Part shown: piece by piece, positions 19,009-27,080 of the stretch
How the letters are laid out: every line of letters begins with the position of its first letter
How positions within the stretch are numbered: position 1 is the stretch's first letter
NCBI GenBank assembly: GCA_036497285.1
Contig: DASXJR010000096.1
Coordinates: forward strand, 55,071-119,070
Reading direction: 5' to 3'
Length of the DNA: 64,000 nucleotides
DNA from: RYN-133 sp036497285
Lineage (GTDB): Bacteria > Actinomycetota > Actinomycetes > Mycobacteriales > Jatrophihabitantaceae
Program-made: the position numbers and the translations under genes
The notes under the pieces: generated by a model
Seen by the model: the letters and a program-made list of their open reading frames with translations, nothing else
What the model was told of the DNA's origin: nothing
Databases searched by the model: none

Positions 19009-19554
19009 TCAGGCGCGGCGGGCCCGCTCGATCGCTTCCCAGGTGTCGAGGTCGATGCCCCATTCGTCGCGGTCGCTGACGTCGATGATGCTCGGTCGCT
19101 CGTACAACTCGCGCGCCGCGGCGCCGACGGCTGTGTCGAGCCGATCGAGCGCAGCGCGCAGTGCCGCGGTATGCCACACCGCCGCCAGGTAGTTGCGTTG
19201 GCCCGCGGTGCACAACACCGCCACATCGGCGTCGGCCGCCGCGGTGAGAAGCACCGGTACCGCCCCCCGGATCTTCGGCAGGTCACTGGCGAGCAGCAGG
19301 CACCACTGCTCGTGCACTTCACGCAGCCCCGCCGCAATCGCGGCCACCGGACCGCCCCCCGGCGGCTCCTCGCTGGTCCAGATGACCGGCACGGCAGTTT
19401 CGCGGCGGGGGCCGACGACGATCACCCGCTGTGCCCCGGACGTCGCGGCGATGGCCCGGTCGAGCAGGGTGCGACCGCGGATTTCGAGCGCCGGCTTGTC
19501 GGCACCGTCCAGGCGCCGTGAACCGGCGCCGGCGAGCACTATCGCGTCGTACAC
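19009..19554 (-). CDS. mobA: MobA-like molybdenum cofactor nucleotidyltransferase
   Basis: Predicted to attach GMP (or CMP) to molybdopterin. The 181-residue protein has the N-terminal nucleotidyltransferase signature in slightly altered form: LAGAGSRRLDGADKPAL instead of the usual LAGGxSxRMGxDK, with the basic and DK residues kept. Later it has GGGPVAAIAAGL and LLLASDLPKI, which provides the metal-binding Asp. CTP:molybdopterin cytidylyltransferases (MocA) share these motifs, so the nucleotide is uncertain. It is transcribed with the MOSC gene from the same strand, 54 bp apart. A TAGCGT hexamer lies 7 nt before the GTG. Confidence 0.82.
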   Translation of the reverse strand: MYDAIVLAGAGSRRLDGADKPALEIRGRTLLDRAIAATSGAQRVIVVGPRRETAVPVIWTSEEPPGGGPVAAIAAGLREVHEQWCLLLASDLPKIRGAVPVLLTAAADADVAVLCTAGQRNYLAAVWHTAALRAALDRLDTAVGAAARELYERPSIIDVSDRDEWGIDLDTWEAIERARRA

Positions 19555-19561
19555 GGCACTG

Positions 19562-19567
19562 ACGCTA
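19562..19567 (-). promoter_or_regulatory. Candidate -10 element of mobA (leaderless)
   Basis: TAGCGT on the minus strand lies 7 nt before the GTG start of mobA. Confidence 0.4.
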
Positions 19568-19650
19568 CGACGGGGTGAGCTTGCATGGTCATCCTTTCGT
19601 CACCGGAGGCTCACACGGAACGAACCGGAAAGGTCTAGGTTGCTCGTAGG

Positions 19651-19671
19651 TTTCCCCGAAAAAAGGGGAAA
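19651..19671 (+). promoter_or_regulatory. Leader hairpin of the phosphoesterase gene
   Basis: TTTCCCC and GGGGAAA form a perfect 7-bp stem around GAAAAAA, ending 9 nt before the AGGAGG ribosome site. TAGGTT hexamers at 19636 and 19647 are candidate -10 boxes. This is one of the few genes here with a leader and a strong Shine-Dalgarno sequence. The hairpin could stabilise the message or tune translation. Confidence 0.4.
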
Positions 19672-19691
19672 TGCGCAACCAGGAGGGGTTT

Positions 19692-22076
19692 GTGCCGATG
19701 AAGTCACGCAAGACGAGCAGAGTCCAAAAGATCCTCGGCGGCACGGCGGCGACGGTGCTGGTCGCCGGCGTGTTCGCGGTGCCGAGCGCCATCGCGTCCA
19801 CCAGTCATGCCGGCGCCGCGCGGTCCACGTGTCAGTTGGGCAACGGCGTCAAGCACGTCATCAATCTGGTGTTCGACAACGTCCACTTCGCCCGGGACAA
19901 CCCGAACGTGCCGTCGGATCTCGAGCAGATGCCGCATCTGCTCAACTTCCTGAAGAGCAACGGCACGGTGCTCTCGAACCTGCACACGCCGATGATCGCG
20001 CACACCGCCGACGACAGCCTCTCGATCTACACCGGGCTGTACGGCGACCGGCACGGCCAGCCGCTCTCCAACTCGTACAAGACCTACAACCCGGACGGCA
20101 GCACCGACCCGGCGACGTCGTTCGCGTACTGGACGAGTCCGGTCGTGGACACCGCGTCGACCCCGGCCGCCGGGCACGACACGCTGCCGACGATGGCGTA
20201 CTCGGCCACCGTCCCGGCCCGGCAGACGAACACCGGCCAACAGACGCCGGCACCGTGGGTGCCGTTCACCCGAGCCGGCTGCAATGTTGGTGACTTCTCG
20301 ACCGCCAATATGGTGCTCGAGAACACCCGGCAGGACATCAACACCGTCTTCGGGGCGAACTCGCCGGAGGCGGACCAACTCAACAGCGACCCCGATTCGT
20401 TCAAGGACCCCGAGGTTGCCGACTACATCGGTGTGGCGCTGCACTGCACGAAGGGTGCCGCCATCTGCGCGGACGCCAGCGCGGTCAAGAACGGCCAGTC
20501 GAGCCCGTCGCCGACCGCCAGTCCCGACCTGCTGCCGACCGAGCCCGGCGGCTACCACGGCTACCAGGCGTTGTTCGGCGCACGCTATGTCGCGCCGCAA
20601 CTCGGTGCCGGCACGACAAACAAGACGCACAACGGCTACCAAGTCACCAACTCGTCAGGAAACCTGGTCGATCTGAACGGCAATGAGATCGACGGCGCGT
20701 TCACCACGCCGCCGCGCCCGGGTTTTCCGGGCTTCAGCCCGACGCCCGCGCAGTCGCTGGCGTATCTCGCCGACATGCAGGAGAGCGGGATCCCGGTCAC
20801 GTACGGCTACATCTCGGACATGCACGAGCGCAAGGCCAACACAACCGGCGCGTGCACCACGGTCACGGCAACGAAGCCCGGTAACCCGGTCGGACCCGGT
20901 GACAACTGCTACGTGAACAACGCGAAGGCCTACGACGATGCGTTCGCCAAGTTCTTCGACCGGCTGAAGAAGGACGGCATCACCGCGGCGAACACCCTGT
21001 TCGTGATCAGCGCGGAAGAGAACGACCAGTTCGCCGGTGCGAACGTCGGACGGGCGAGCCAGCCCACCCCGGCCGGGTGCGACGGCGTGACCGTGCCGTG
21101 CAACTACGCAGCGGGGCAGATCGGTGAGTTGCAGACCAACATCAACGCCGAACTCGCCAACACCGCCAGCAAGACCACCCAGTTCGACATCGAGCCCCAG
21201 GGCGCCTCGATCTACGTGCACGGGCAGCCGTCCGCCGACAACCCGTCCGTGCGGCAGCTCGAGCGTGACACGGCGGCGATGACCGCGAACAACCCCTACA
21301 GCGGGGCGGTCGGCGAGCACATAGTGAACTACCAGGCCGGTTCGGCCGAGCAACGGATCCTGCACATGCAGTCGTCCGACCCGTTGCGCACGCCGACCTA
21401 CACGCTGTTCCCCGTCCCGGACTACTTCTTCGCGACGGGCAAGCCGACCGACCCAGGGGTCACGATCAACCCGGGCTTCGCGTGGGACCACGGGTACTAC
21501 TCGCCGAACATCGACATCACCTGGGCCGGGATCGTCGGACCGGGCGTGGCGTCCGACGGCGTCGACGGGCCACAACCCGCCGACGGCAATGAGGCGCACG
21601 ACCCGAACTCGACCCGTACAGTGCCGCAGGCAAGCCGCACCGGCACCTATGTCGACGAGGTCGACCTGCGCCCGACGCTGCTGCACCTCGCCGGTCTGCG
21701 CGACGACTATCAGAGTGACGGGGCCGTGATCAGCCAAGTACTCGCCCGTCCCTCGGAGGGGCTGCAAAAGGCGCGAGCACTGGCCGAGGTGTACCGCCAG
21801 CTCAACTCGAGCGTCGGCGAGTTCGGGACGGACACGCTGATCGCATCGACCGCTGCGCTGCGCAGCGGCAGCGCGTCCGACGACTCGACGTTCACGCGGA
21901 TCGAGAGCGCGCTCACCGATCTGGCGAACCGGCGCGACGCGCTGGCCGCGCAGATCAAGGACGTGCTGGCGAACGCCGACGCGGGACACGGGGTGTCGAC
22001 CGCGCAGGTGCGGCGGCTGCGCGCGCAGGCTCAGCAGCTGCTGGACGCGGCGCGTCAGCTCGCGGCGTCGTCCTGA
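19692..22076 (+). CDS. Secreted alkaline-phosphatase-fold phosphoesterase
   Basis: A large (794-residue) exported protein. The N-terminus has a basic stretch (MKSRKTSRVQK) and a hydrophobic core ending near AIASTSHA, a Sec signal. The body resembles type I phosphodiesterase/sulphatase-like proteins of the alkaline phosphatase superfamily: INLVFDNVHFARDNP near the mature N-terminus, MIAHTADDSLSIYTGLYGDRHG (possible nucleophile and metal region), SAEENDQFAG, and WDHGYYSPNIDITWAGIVGPG, with DDYQSDGAV near the end of the domain. The last 100 residues form a predicted helical tail. The substrate is unknown. The GTG start is 5 nt after AGGAGG; the ATG two codons later is nearly as likely. Convergent perfect arms follow the stop. 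Confidence 0.75.
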   Translation: MPMKSRKTSRVQKILGGTAATVLVAGVFAVPSAIASTSHAGAARSTCQLGNGVKHVINLVFDNVHFARDNPNVPSDLEQMPHLLNFLKSNGTVLSNLHTPMIAHTADDSLSIYTGLYGDRHGQPLSNSYKTYNPDGSTDPATSFAYWTSPVVDTASTPAAGHDTLPTMAYSATVPARQTNTGQQTPAPWVPFTRAGCNVGDFSTANMVLENTRQDINTVFGANSPEADQLNSDPDSFKDPEVADYIGVALHCTKGAAICADASAVKNGQSSPSPTASPDLLPTEPGGYHGYQALFGARYVAPQLGAGTTNKTHNGYQVTNSSGNLVDLNGNEIDGAFTTPPRPGFPGFSPTPAQSLAYLADMQESGIPVTYGYISDMHERKANTTGACTTVTATKPGNPVGPGDNCYVNNAKAYDDAFAKFFDRLKKDGITAANTLFVISAEENDQFAGANVGRASQPTPAGCDGVTVPCNYAAGQIGELQTNINAELANTASKTTQFDIEPQGASIYVHGQPSADNPSVRQLERDTAAMTANNPYSGAVGEHIVNYQAGSAEQRILHMQSSDPLRTPTYTLFPVPDYFFATGKPTDPGVTINPGFAWDHGYYSPNIDITWAGIVGPGVASDGVDGPQPADGNEAHDPNSTRTVPQASRTGTYVDEVDLRPTLLHLAGLRDDYQSDGAVISQVLARPSEGLQKARALAEVYRQLNSSVGEFGTDTLIASTAALRSGSASDDSTFTRIESALTDLANRRDALAAQIKDVLANADAGHGVSTAQVRRLRAQAQQLLDAARQLAASS

Positions 22077-22082
22077 CGGATC

Positions 22083-22120
22083 TGCTGACACGGGGGCAAT
22101 AGGCTGCCCCCGTGTCAGCA
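22083..22120. repeat. Perfect 16-bp inverted repeat spanning promoter and start codon
   Basis: TGCTGACACGGGGGCA and TGCCCCCGTGTCAGCA are exact complements separated by ATAGGC. The left arm lies 6 nt after the phosphoesterase stop. The right arm contains the GTG start of the prepilin peptidase, and the loop carries most of its -10 hexamer. It may end the upstream transcript or be an operator. No T-run follows. Confidence 0.85.
22100..22105 (+). promoter_or_regulatory. Candidate -10 element of the prepilin peptidase gene
   Basis: TAGGCT lies 6 nt before the GTG start and sits in the loop of the perfect inverted repeat. Confidence 0.4.
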
Positions 22121-22789
22121 GTCGCCGGTGCGGTGGTCGCAGCCGCGGTGTGTGTTGCGGCTTCGCCGTACCTGGCGCGGCTCACCCTGACCGTCCCGGA
22201 CCGGGAGAACTCGCATTGGCTCGCCGGTGCTCCGGCCGGCGGCCGGCGAGTTGCCGTGACCGCGCTGGTCGGTGTGGTGATCGGCGCGCTGGCCGGTGCC
22301 GCGGCAGGATGGTCCGCGCTGTTGCCCGCCTACCTGAGCATCGCACTCACCGGGACACCCCTGACCGTCATCGACTACGAGCACCATCGCCTGCCGAACC
22401 GGCTCGTGTACCCCGCAGCGGTCGGCGCATTCGCGCTGCTTGCACTCGCCGCGGCGATCGACGACGACTGGCCGGACTACCTGCGTGCGGTCGAAGGCGC
22501 GGCTGTCGCCTACATCGCGCTGTTCATCCTGAAGTTCATCTCCCCCCGCTCGTTCGGCTGGGGCGACGTCCGCCTCGGCGGCGTGCTTGGCGCCTATTTG
22601 GGCTACCTCGACTGGATCGCCGTGTATTACGGGTTGTTCGGCGGGTTCCTGCTCGGATCGATCGTCGCGATCGCGTTGATGGCCTCTCGGCGCGCGACGA
22701 TGAAGAGCGCGTTGGCGTTCGGTCCGATGCTGCTGCTCGGCGCGTTGATCGTGCTGGCCTTCGACATCACGCCCTCGCTCGTGCAGTAA
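22112..22789 (+). CDS. Prepilin peptidase (type IV leader peptidase, A24 family)
   Basis: Integral membrane aspartyl protease that would remove leader peptides of type IV pilin-like proteins. The 225 residues form about seven hydrophobic segments. Both catalytic aspartates are visible: DYEHHRLPN (Asp-x(6)-LPN type) around residue 90, and GWGDVRLGG around residue 150, the GxGD motif. The N-terminal cysteine-rich methylation domain of Gram-negative PilD is absent, as usual for actinobacteria. No pilin or Tad gene is in the window, so its substrates are encoded elsewhere. Its start codon lies inside a perfect inverted repeat. Confidence 0.9.
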   Translation: MSAVAGAVVAAAVCVAASPYLARLTLTVPDRENSHWLAGAPAGGRRVAVTALVGVVIGALAGAAAGWSALLPAYLSIALTGTPLTVIDYEHHRLPNRLVYPAAVGAFALLALAAAIDDDWPDYLRAVEGAAVAYIALFILKFISPRSFGWGDVRLGGVLGAYLGYLDWIAVYYGLFGGFLLGSIVAIALMASRRATMKSALAFGPMLLLGALIVLAFDITPSLVQ

Positions 22790-22793
22790 CTCG

Positions 22794-22799
22794 TAGGGT
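22794..22799 (+). promoter_or_regulatory. Candidate -10 element of the zwf-like gene
   Basis: TAGGGT lies 7 nt before the ATG and begins 4 nt after the prepilin peptidase stop. Confidence 0.4.
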
Positions 22800-22806
22800 G
22801 AAGGCC

Positions 22807-24204
22807 ATGGCGCAAGCGAAGCCCACGGCCTTCATCCTGTTCGGCGCTACCGGTGACCTGGCCAAGCGACTGGTGCTCCCTGCGTTCTACCAGCTGTGGC
22901 AGGAAGGTCTACTACCCGCGAAGTGGAAGCTGATCGGCAACGGGCGCGGCAGCGTCGACCATCTCGACTTCCGGTCCTACGTCAAGTCGATGCTGGCCAA
23001 GTTCGGCTCCGAACCTGATCCGAAGACGTGGTCGCAGTTCGCGGACCACGTCTACTTCGCGGGCGGGGGATTCGACCAGTCCGACCCCGGCAGCCTGCTC
23101 GACGTGGTCAAGCACGCCAAGCAGGACCTGGGCCGCAACGCGCAGCTGATCCACTACTTCGCCGTCCCGCCCGTCGCGTTCGAAGGGTTGACCCGGGCGC
23201 TCGGTCAACACGGGCTGGCCAAGGGCTCCCGGGTCGTCTACGAGAAGCCGTTCGGCACGTCCGGCGCGGAATTCCGCAACCTCGACCGGGTGGTGCACTC
23301 GGTCCTGGACGAGCAGCAGGTCTATCGCATCGACCACTTCCTCGGGAAGGAGGCCACCCAGGACCTGCACGTGCTGAGATTCGCGAACGGGCTGTTCGAC
23401 GCGATGTGGTCGCGCGAGCACGTGCGCGCCGTCCAGATCGACGTCCCCGAGACGCTCGGCGTCGCCGACCGCGCCACCTTCTACGACAGCACCGGCGCGA
23501 TGCTCGACATGCTCGTCACGCACCTGTTCCAGGTTGCCGCCGAGGTCGCGATGGAACCGCCCGCGTCGCTGCGCGCCACTGACCTCCAGGCGGCCCGCGA
23601 GAAGGTGATCGGCAAGTTCCGCAAGCTCGACCCGAGCGAGGTCGTGTTCGGCCAGTTCGACGGCTACCGCGACATCGACGGCATCGCCAAACGCTCGACC
23701 ACGGACACCTTCGTCGCGGCCCGACTCTGGATCGACAACCCACGGTGGAAGGGCGTGCCGTTCCTGCTGCGCACCGGCAAGCGGCTCGCCCAGAGTTATC
23801 AGCGGGTCAGCCTGATCCTTCGCGAGCCGTCCGGTGCGCTGTCGGACGTACCCAAGGCGGGCAACGTGCTGTCCTTCGAGCTCAAGGGTGACGGCGAGAT
23901 CGGACTGCGGCTGGTCGCCAAGCGTCCCGGCGCCGACCTCGCCCTGGATGTCACGGAGGCGACGATCCCGCTGAGCAAGCTCCCCGACGCCGAACCGCTA
24001 ACGGCGTACGGGCGGCTGCTTCACGACGTGTTGGCCGGCGACCGGTCGCTGTTCACCCGACCGGACGGCCTGGCGGCGGTGTGGAAGGTGGCCACGCCGG
24101 TGCTCGACGCCAGGCCGCGGGTCAAGCCCTACGCGCCCGGTTCGTGGGGTCCGGCGGCTGCCGTCAAGCTCGCCGATCCGGACGGCTGGATCCACGCCGG
24201 CTGA
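22807..24204 (+). CDS. zwf: Glucose-6-phosphate dehydrogenase
   Basis: Oxidises glucose-6-phosphate to 6-phosphogluconolactone with NADP+, the entry to the oxidative pentose phosphate pathway. The 465-residue protein begins with the nucleotide fold ILFGATGDLAKRL, has EKPFG, the active-site signature RIDHFLGKEATQD, and the C-terminal RTGKRLAQSYQRVSLI. It lies alone, without opcA, tal, tkt or pgl. This suggests a second, stand-alone copy rather than the usual actinobacterial zwf-opcA operon, but that needs the rest of the genome. A leaderless promoter is likely. Confidence 0.93.
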   Translation: MAQAKPTAFILFGATGDLAKRLVLPAFYQLWQEGLLPAKWKLIGNGRGSVDHLDFRSYVKSMLAKFGSEPDPKTWSQFADHVYFAGGGFDQSDPGSLLDVVKHAKQDLGRNAQLIHYFAVPPVAFEGLTRALGQHGLAKGSRVVYEKPFGTSGAEFRNLDRVVHSVLDEQQVYRIDHFLGKEATQDLHVLRFANGLFDAMWSREHVRAVQIDVPETLGVADRATFYDSTGAMLDMLVTHLFQVAAEVAMEPPASLRATDLQAAREKVIGKFRKLDPSEVVFGQFDGYRDIDGIAKRSTTDTFVAARLWIDNPRWKGVPFLLRTGKRLAQSYQRVSLILREPSGALSDVPKAGNVLSFELKGDGEIGLRLVAKRPGADLALDVTEATIPLSKLPDAEPLTAYGRLLHDVLAGDRSLFTRPDGLAAVWKVATPVLDARPRVKPYAPGSWGPAAAVKLADPDGWIHAG

Positions 24205-24232
24205 TCGTTGCGACCCGCACGGCTGCGTCTGG

Positions 24233-24238
24233 GACAAT
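24233..24238 (+). promoter_or_regulatory. Candidate -10 element of the aroC operon
   Basis: GACAAT lies 7 nt before the GTG of aroC. A possible -35, TTGCGA, lies 19 bp upstream at 24208-24213. Confidence 0.45.
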
Positions 24239-24245
24239 CGCCGTC

Positions 24246-25436
24246 GTGTTGCGTTGGATCACGGCCGGAGAGTCGCACGGGCCCGCCCTCGTCGCCATCG
24301 CCGATGGCCTGCCGTCCGGCATCGAGGTGACCACCTCGGTGGTCGCCCGCGATCTCGCCCGCCGGCGCCTGGGCTACGGCCGCGGGGCGCGGATGAAGTT
24401 CGAGCAGGACGACATCGAACTCACCGGCGGAGTGCGGCACGGGGTGTCCATGGGCGGCCCGGTCGCCATCCGGATCGGCAACAGCGAATGGCCGAAGTGG
24501 ACGACGGTCATGTCCGCCGACCCGGTCGATCCGGACGAACTGGCCGCGCAGGCGCGCAACGCGCCGCTCACCCGCCCCCGTCCGGGTCACGCCGACCTGG
24601 TCGGGATGCAGAAGTACGACGTGTCCGACGCCCGTCCGATCTTGGAACGGGCCAGCGCCCGCGAGACCGCCGCCCGGGTCGCGCTCGGCGCGGTCGCGAA
24701 AGCGTTCCTGCGCCAGACGCTCGGTGCGGACGTGCTCAGTCACGTGGTCGGGATCGGTACGGTCTCGACGCCCGCCGGTGTCGTGCCCAAGCCGGGGGAT
24801 CTCGACACGATCGACGAGTCCGAGGTGCGCTGCTTCGACCCGCAGACGGCCGCGGCCATGATCGCCGAGATCGAAGCGGCGAAGCGGGCGGGCGACACGC
24901 TCGGCGGGGTGGTCGAGGTCGTCGTGTGGGGGTTGCCGCCCGGCCTGGGCAGCCATGTCCAGGGCGACCGACGGCTCGACTCCCGGCTGGCGGGTGCCTT
25001 GATGGGCATCCAGGCGATCAAGGGCGTCGAGGTTGGCGACGGGTTCGAGTTGGCCCGGCTGCGCGGCTCGCAGGCACACGACGAGATCGTCAGCCGTGAC
25101 GGCGCGATCCGCCGGGTCACGGGACGTTCCGGCGGCACCGAGGGCGGCATGACCACCGGCGAGGTGCTGCGCGTACGGGCGGCGATGAAGCCGATCTCGA
25201 CCGTCCCGCGCGCGCTGCAGACCGTCGACGTCGCGACCGGCGAGGCCGCGGTTGCGATCAACCAGCGCTCGGACGTGTGCGCCGTCCCGGCGGCGGGAGT
25301 GGTCGCCGAGGCGATGGTCGCGATGGTGCTCGCCGAGGCGACGCTGGAGAAGTTCGGCGGCGATTCCGCGGCCGAGACCCGCCGCAACGTGCAGTCCTAC
25401 CTCGCCCGCCTGGCCGAGCGGGGACTGACCAGTTGA
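24246..25436 (+). CDS. aroC: Chorismate synthase
   Basis: Makes chorismate from EPSP using reduced FMN, the last step of the shikimate pathway. The 396-residue protein has TAGESHGPALVAI near the start, RRRLGYGRGARM, TRPRPGHADL, the family signature RASARETAARVA, and GRSGGTEGGMTTGE, so the flavin and phosphate sites look complete. GTG start; no Shine-Dalgarno sequence is expected given the close -10 element. Its stop overlaps the TTG of aroK by 4 bp. It heads the operon aroC-aroK-aroB-aroQ. Confidence 0.97.
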   Translation: MLRWITAGESHGPALVAIADGLPSGIEVTTSVVARDLARRRLGYGRGARMKFEQDDIELTGGVRHGVSMGGPVAIRIGNSEWPKWTTVMSADPVDPDELAAQARNAPLTRPRPGHADLVGMQKYDVSDARPILERASARETAARVALGAVAKAFLRQTLGADVLSHVVGIGTVSTPAGVVPKPGDLDTIDESEVRCFDPQTAAAMIAEIEAAKRAGDTLGGVVEVVVWGLPPGLGSHVQGDRRLDSRLAGALMGIQAIKGVEVGDGFELARLRGSQAHDEIVSRDGAIRRVTGRSGGTEGGMTTGEVLRVRAAMKPISTVPRALQTVDVATGEAAVAINQRSDVCAVPAAGVVAEAMVAMVLAEATLEKFGGDSAAETRRNVQSYLARLAERGLTS

Positions 25437-25960
25437 GCCCTCGGATCGTTCTGGTGGGCCTGCCCGGCGCCGGCAAGTCCACATCCGGACGTCGGCTCGC
25501 CAAGATCATGTGCGTGCCGTTCGCCGACACCGACGACCTCGTCGAGGCGGCCGAGGGTCGCACCGTGAGCGAGATCTTCGCGACCGACGGCGAAACCGGA
25601 TTCCGGGCCGCGGAGTGCGCGGCGATCACAACCTGCCTGGCCGGCGACTTCGACGGAGTGCTGTCGCTGGGCGGGGGAGCACTCACCCATGCCGCGACCC
25701 GCCAGGCGGTGACGGCTTCGGGCGTGCCGGTCGCCGTGCTGCACGCACCGCTCGAGACGCTGCTGATGCGCGTCGGAGATGCCCGTGCCCGTCCGTTGCT
25801 CGCCGACGACCCGCCCGGCCGGTTGCGGAAACTCGCCGACGAGCGGCAGCCGATCTACGACGCCGTCGCGACGATGAGCGTCGACACCGACCAGCGCACA
25901 CCGGGTCAGGTCGCTGCGCACATCGCCTCCCGCCTGCACGACATGGGAATTCTCGCGTGA
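25433..25960 (+). CDS. aroK: Shikimate kinase
   Basis: Phosphorylates shikimate at O3 with ATP. The 175-residue protein has the P-loop GLPGAGKST near the N-terminus, the shikimate-binding DTDDLVE, the glycine-rich LSLGGGAL, and the lid region with DARARPLLADD. The TTG start forms a TTGA overlap with aroC. It gives a normal N-terminus, since the P-loop must begin about eight residues in. A 52-bp repeat fills the gap before aroB. Confidence 0.95.
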   Translation: MSPRIVLVGLPGAGKSTSGRRLAKIMCVPFADTDDLVEAAEGRTVSEIFATDGETGFRAAECAAITTCLAGDFDGVLSLGGGALTHAATRQAVTASGVPVAVLHAPLETLLMRVGDARARPLLADDPPGRLRKLADERQPIYDAVATMSVDTDQRTPGQVAAHIASRLHDMGILA

Positions 25961-25963
25961 TCA

Positions 25964-26015
25964 CCCCACGAAATCGCTCCGCAAAAAGCACTCCACGATT
26001 TCGCGGAGACCCCGA
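25964..26015 (+). repeat. 52-bp start-codon-abutting repeat, copy 2
   Basis: Starts CCCCACGAAATCGCTCCGCA and ends CGATTTCGCGGAGACCCCGA, immediately before the ATG of aroB. Relative to copy 1 (15915-15966), several differences keep pairing: CGAAATCG pairs with CGATTTCG here, while CCACG pairs with CGTGG there. This suggests the folded form matters. Confidence 0.8.
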
Positions 26016-27080
26016 ATGAACGTCAACAGGATTCCTGTCGAAGGTGCGAAGCCGTACGACGTGCTCGTCGGACACGGCCTCGACGCCGAACTGCCCGCGC
26101 TCGTGGCCGGGGCCACGCGCGTCGCCGTCCTGCATCCGGCAGTGATGCGCGACCGCGCCGAACAGCTGCGCCGGCAGCTCGATCTCGACGTACATCTGAT
26201 CCAACTTCCGGACGGCGAGCAGGCGAAGACGCTCGCGGTGGCCGGCTCGTGCTGGGATTCGCTCGGCGATGCCGGGTTCACCCGCTCCGACGTGATCGTC
26301 GGCCTCGGCGGGGGCGCGACGACCGACCTGGCCGGCTGGGTCGCCGCGGCGTGGCTGCGCGGGGTGCGCGTCGTCCAGATCCCGACCACCCTCGCCGGCA
26401 TGGTCGACGCCGCGGTCGGTGGCAAGACCGGCATCAACACGGCGCGGGGCAAGAACCTGGTCGGCGCCTTCCACCCGCCCGCCGGCGTGCTGTGCGATCT
26501 CGACGCGCTCGCCACCCTGCCGCGCGCGGACTACCTCGCCGGTCTCGCCGAGACGGTCAAGTGCGGCTTCATCGCCGATCCGGCCATCCTCGACCTGATC
26601 GAGGCCGACCCGGTCGCCGCGGCGATGCCCGGCTCGGGTCTCGAGCGCGAACTGGTCGAACGTTCGGTGCGGGTCAAGGCCCGCGTGGTCGGTGCGGACC
26701 TCACCGAGCAGGGTCTGCGCGAGATCCTCAACTACGGCCACACGCTGGGCCACGCCATCGAGCGCGCCGAGGGTTACCGCCGGCGCCACGGCGAGGCGGT
26801 GTCGATCGGACTGGTCTACGCGGCAACGCTGGGTCACCTGCTCGGCCGCCTGGACGAGCCCACCGCCAAGCGACACCGGGCGATCCTGGACGCGCTGGGC
26901 CTGCCGACCGGGTACCGCGCCGATGCGTTCCCGGAGTTGCTGTCCACCATGCGGGTCGACAAGAAGGCGCGGGGAAACCGGATACGGTTCATCGTGCTCG
27001 AGGGCCTCGCCCGTCCCGTCCCGGTCGACGACCCGGACCCGGGCCTGCTGGCCGCCGCCTACCAGGAGGTCGCGTCATGA
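26016..27080 (+). CDS. aroB: 3-Dehydroquinate synthase
   Basis: Zinc- and NAD-dependent cyclase converting DAHP to 3-dehydroquinate. The 354-residue protein shows the NAD-binding GLGGGATTDLAGWVAA, then TTLAGMVDAAVGGKTGIN with the catalytic Lys. A zinc-ligand Glu lies in the AGLAETVKCG region, and the His ligand in LNYGHTLGHAIE. The ATG start directly follows the 52-bp repeat, and AACGTC right after it gives a family-like N-terminus. Its stop overlaps aroQ by 4 bp. Confidence 0.97.
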   Translation: MNVNRIPVEGAKPYDVLVGHGLDAELPALVAGATRVAVLHPAVMRDRAEQLRRQLDLDVHLIQLPDGEQAKTLAVAGSCWDSLGDAGFTRSDVIVGLGGGATTDLAGWVAAAWLRGVRVVQIPTTLAGMVDAAVGGKTGINTARGKNLVGAFHPPAGVLCDLDALATLPRADYLAGLAETVKCGFIADPAILDLIEADPVAAAMPGSGLERELVERSVRVKARVVGADLTEQGLREILNYGHTLGHAIERAEGYRRRHGEAVSIGLVYAATLGHLLGRLDEPTAKRHRAILDALGLPTGYRADAFPELLSTMRVDKKARGNRIRFIVLEGLARPVPVDDPDPGLLAAAYQEVAS

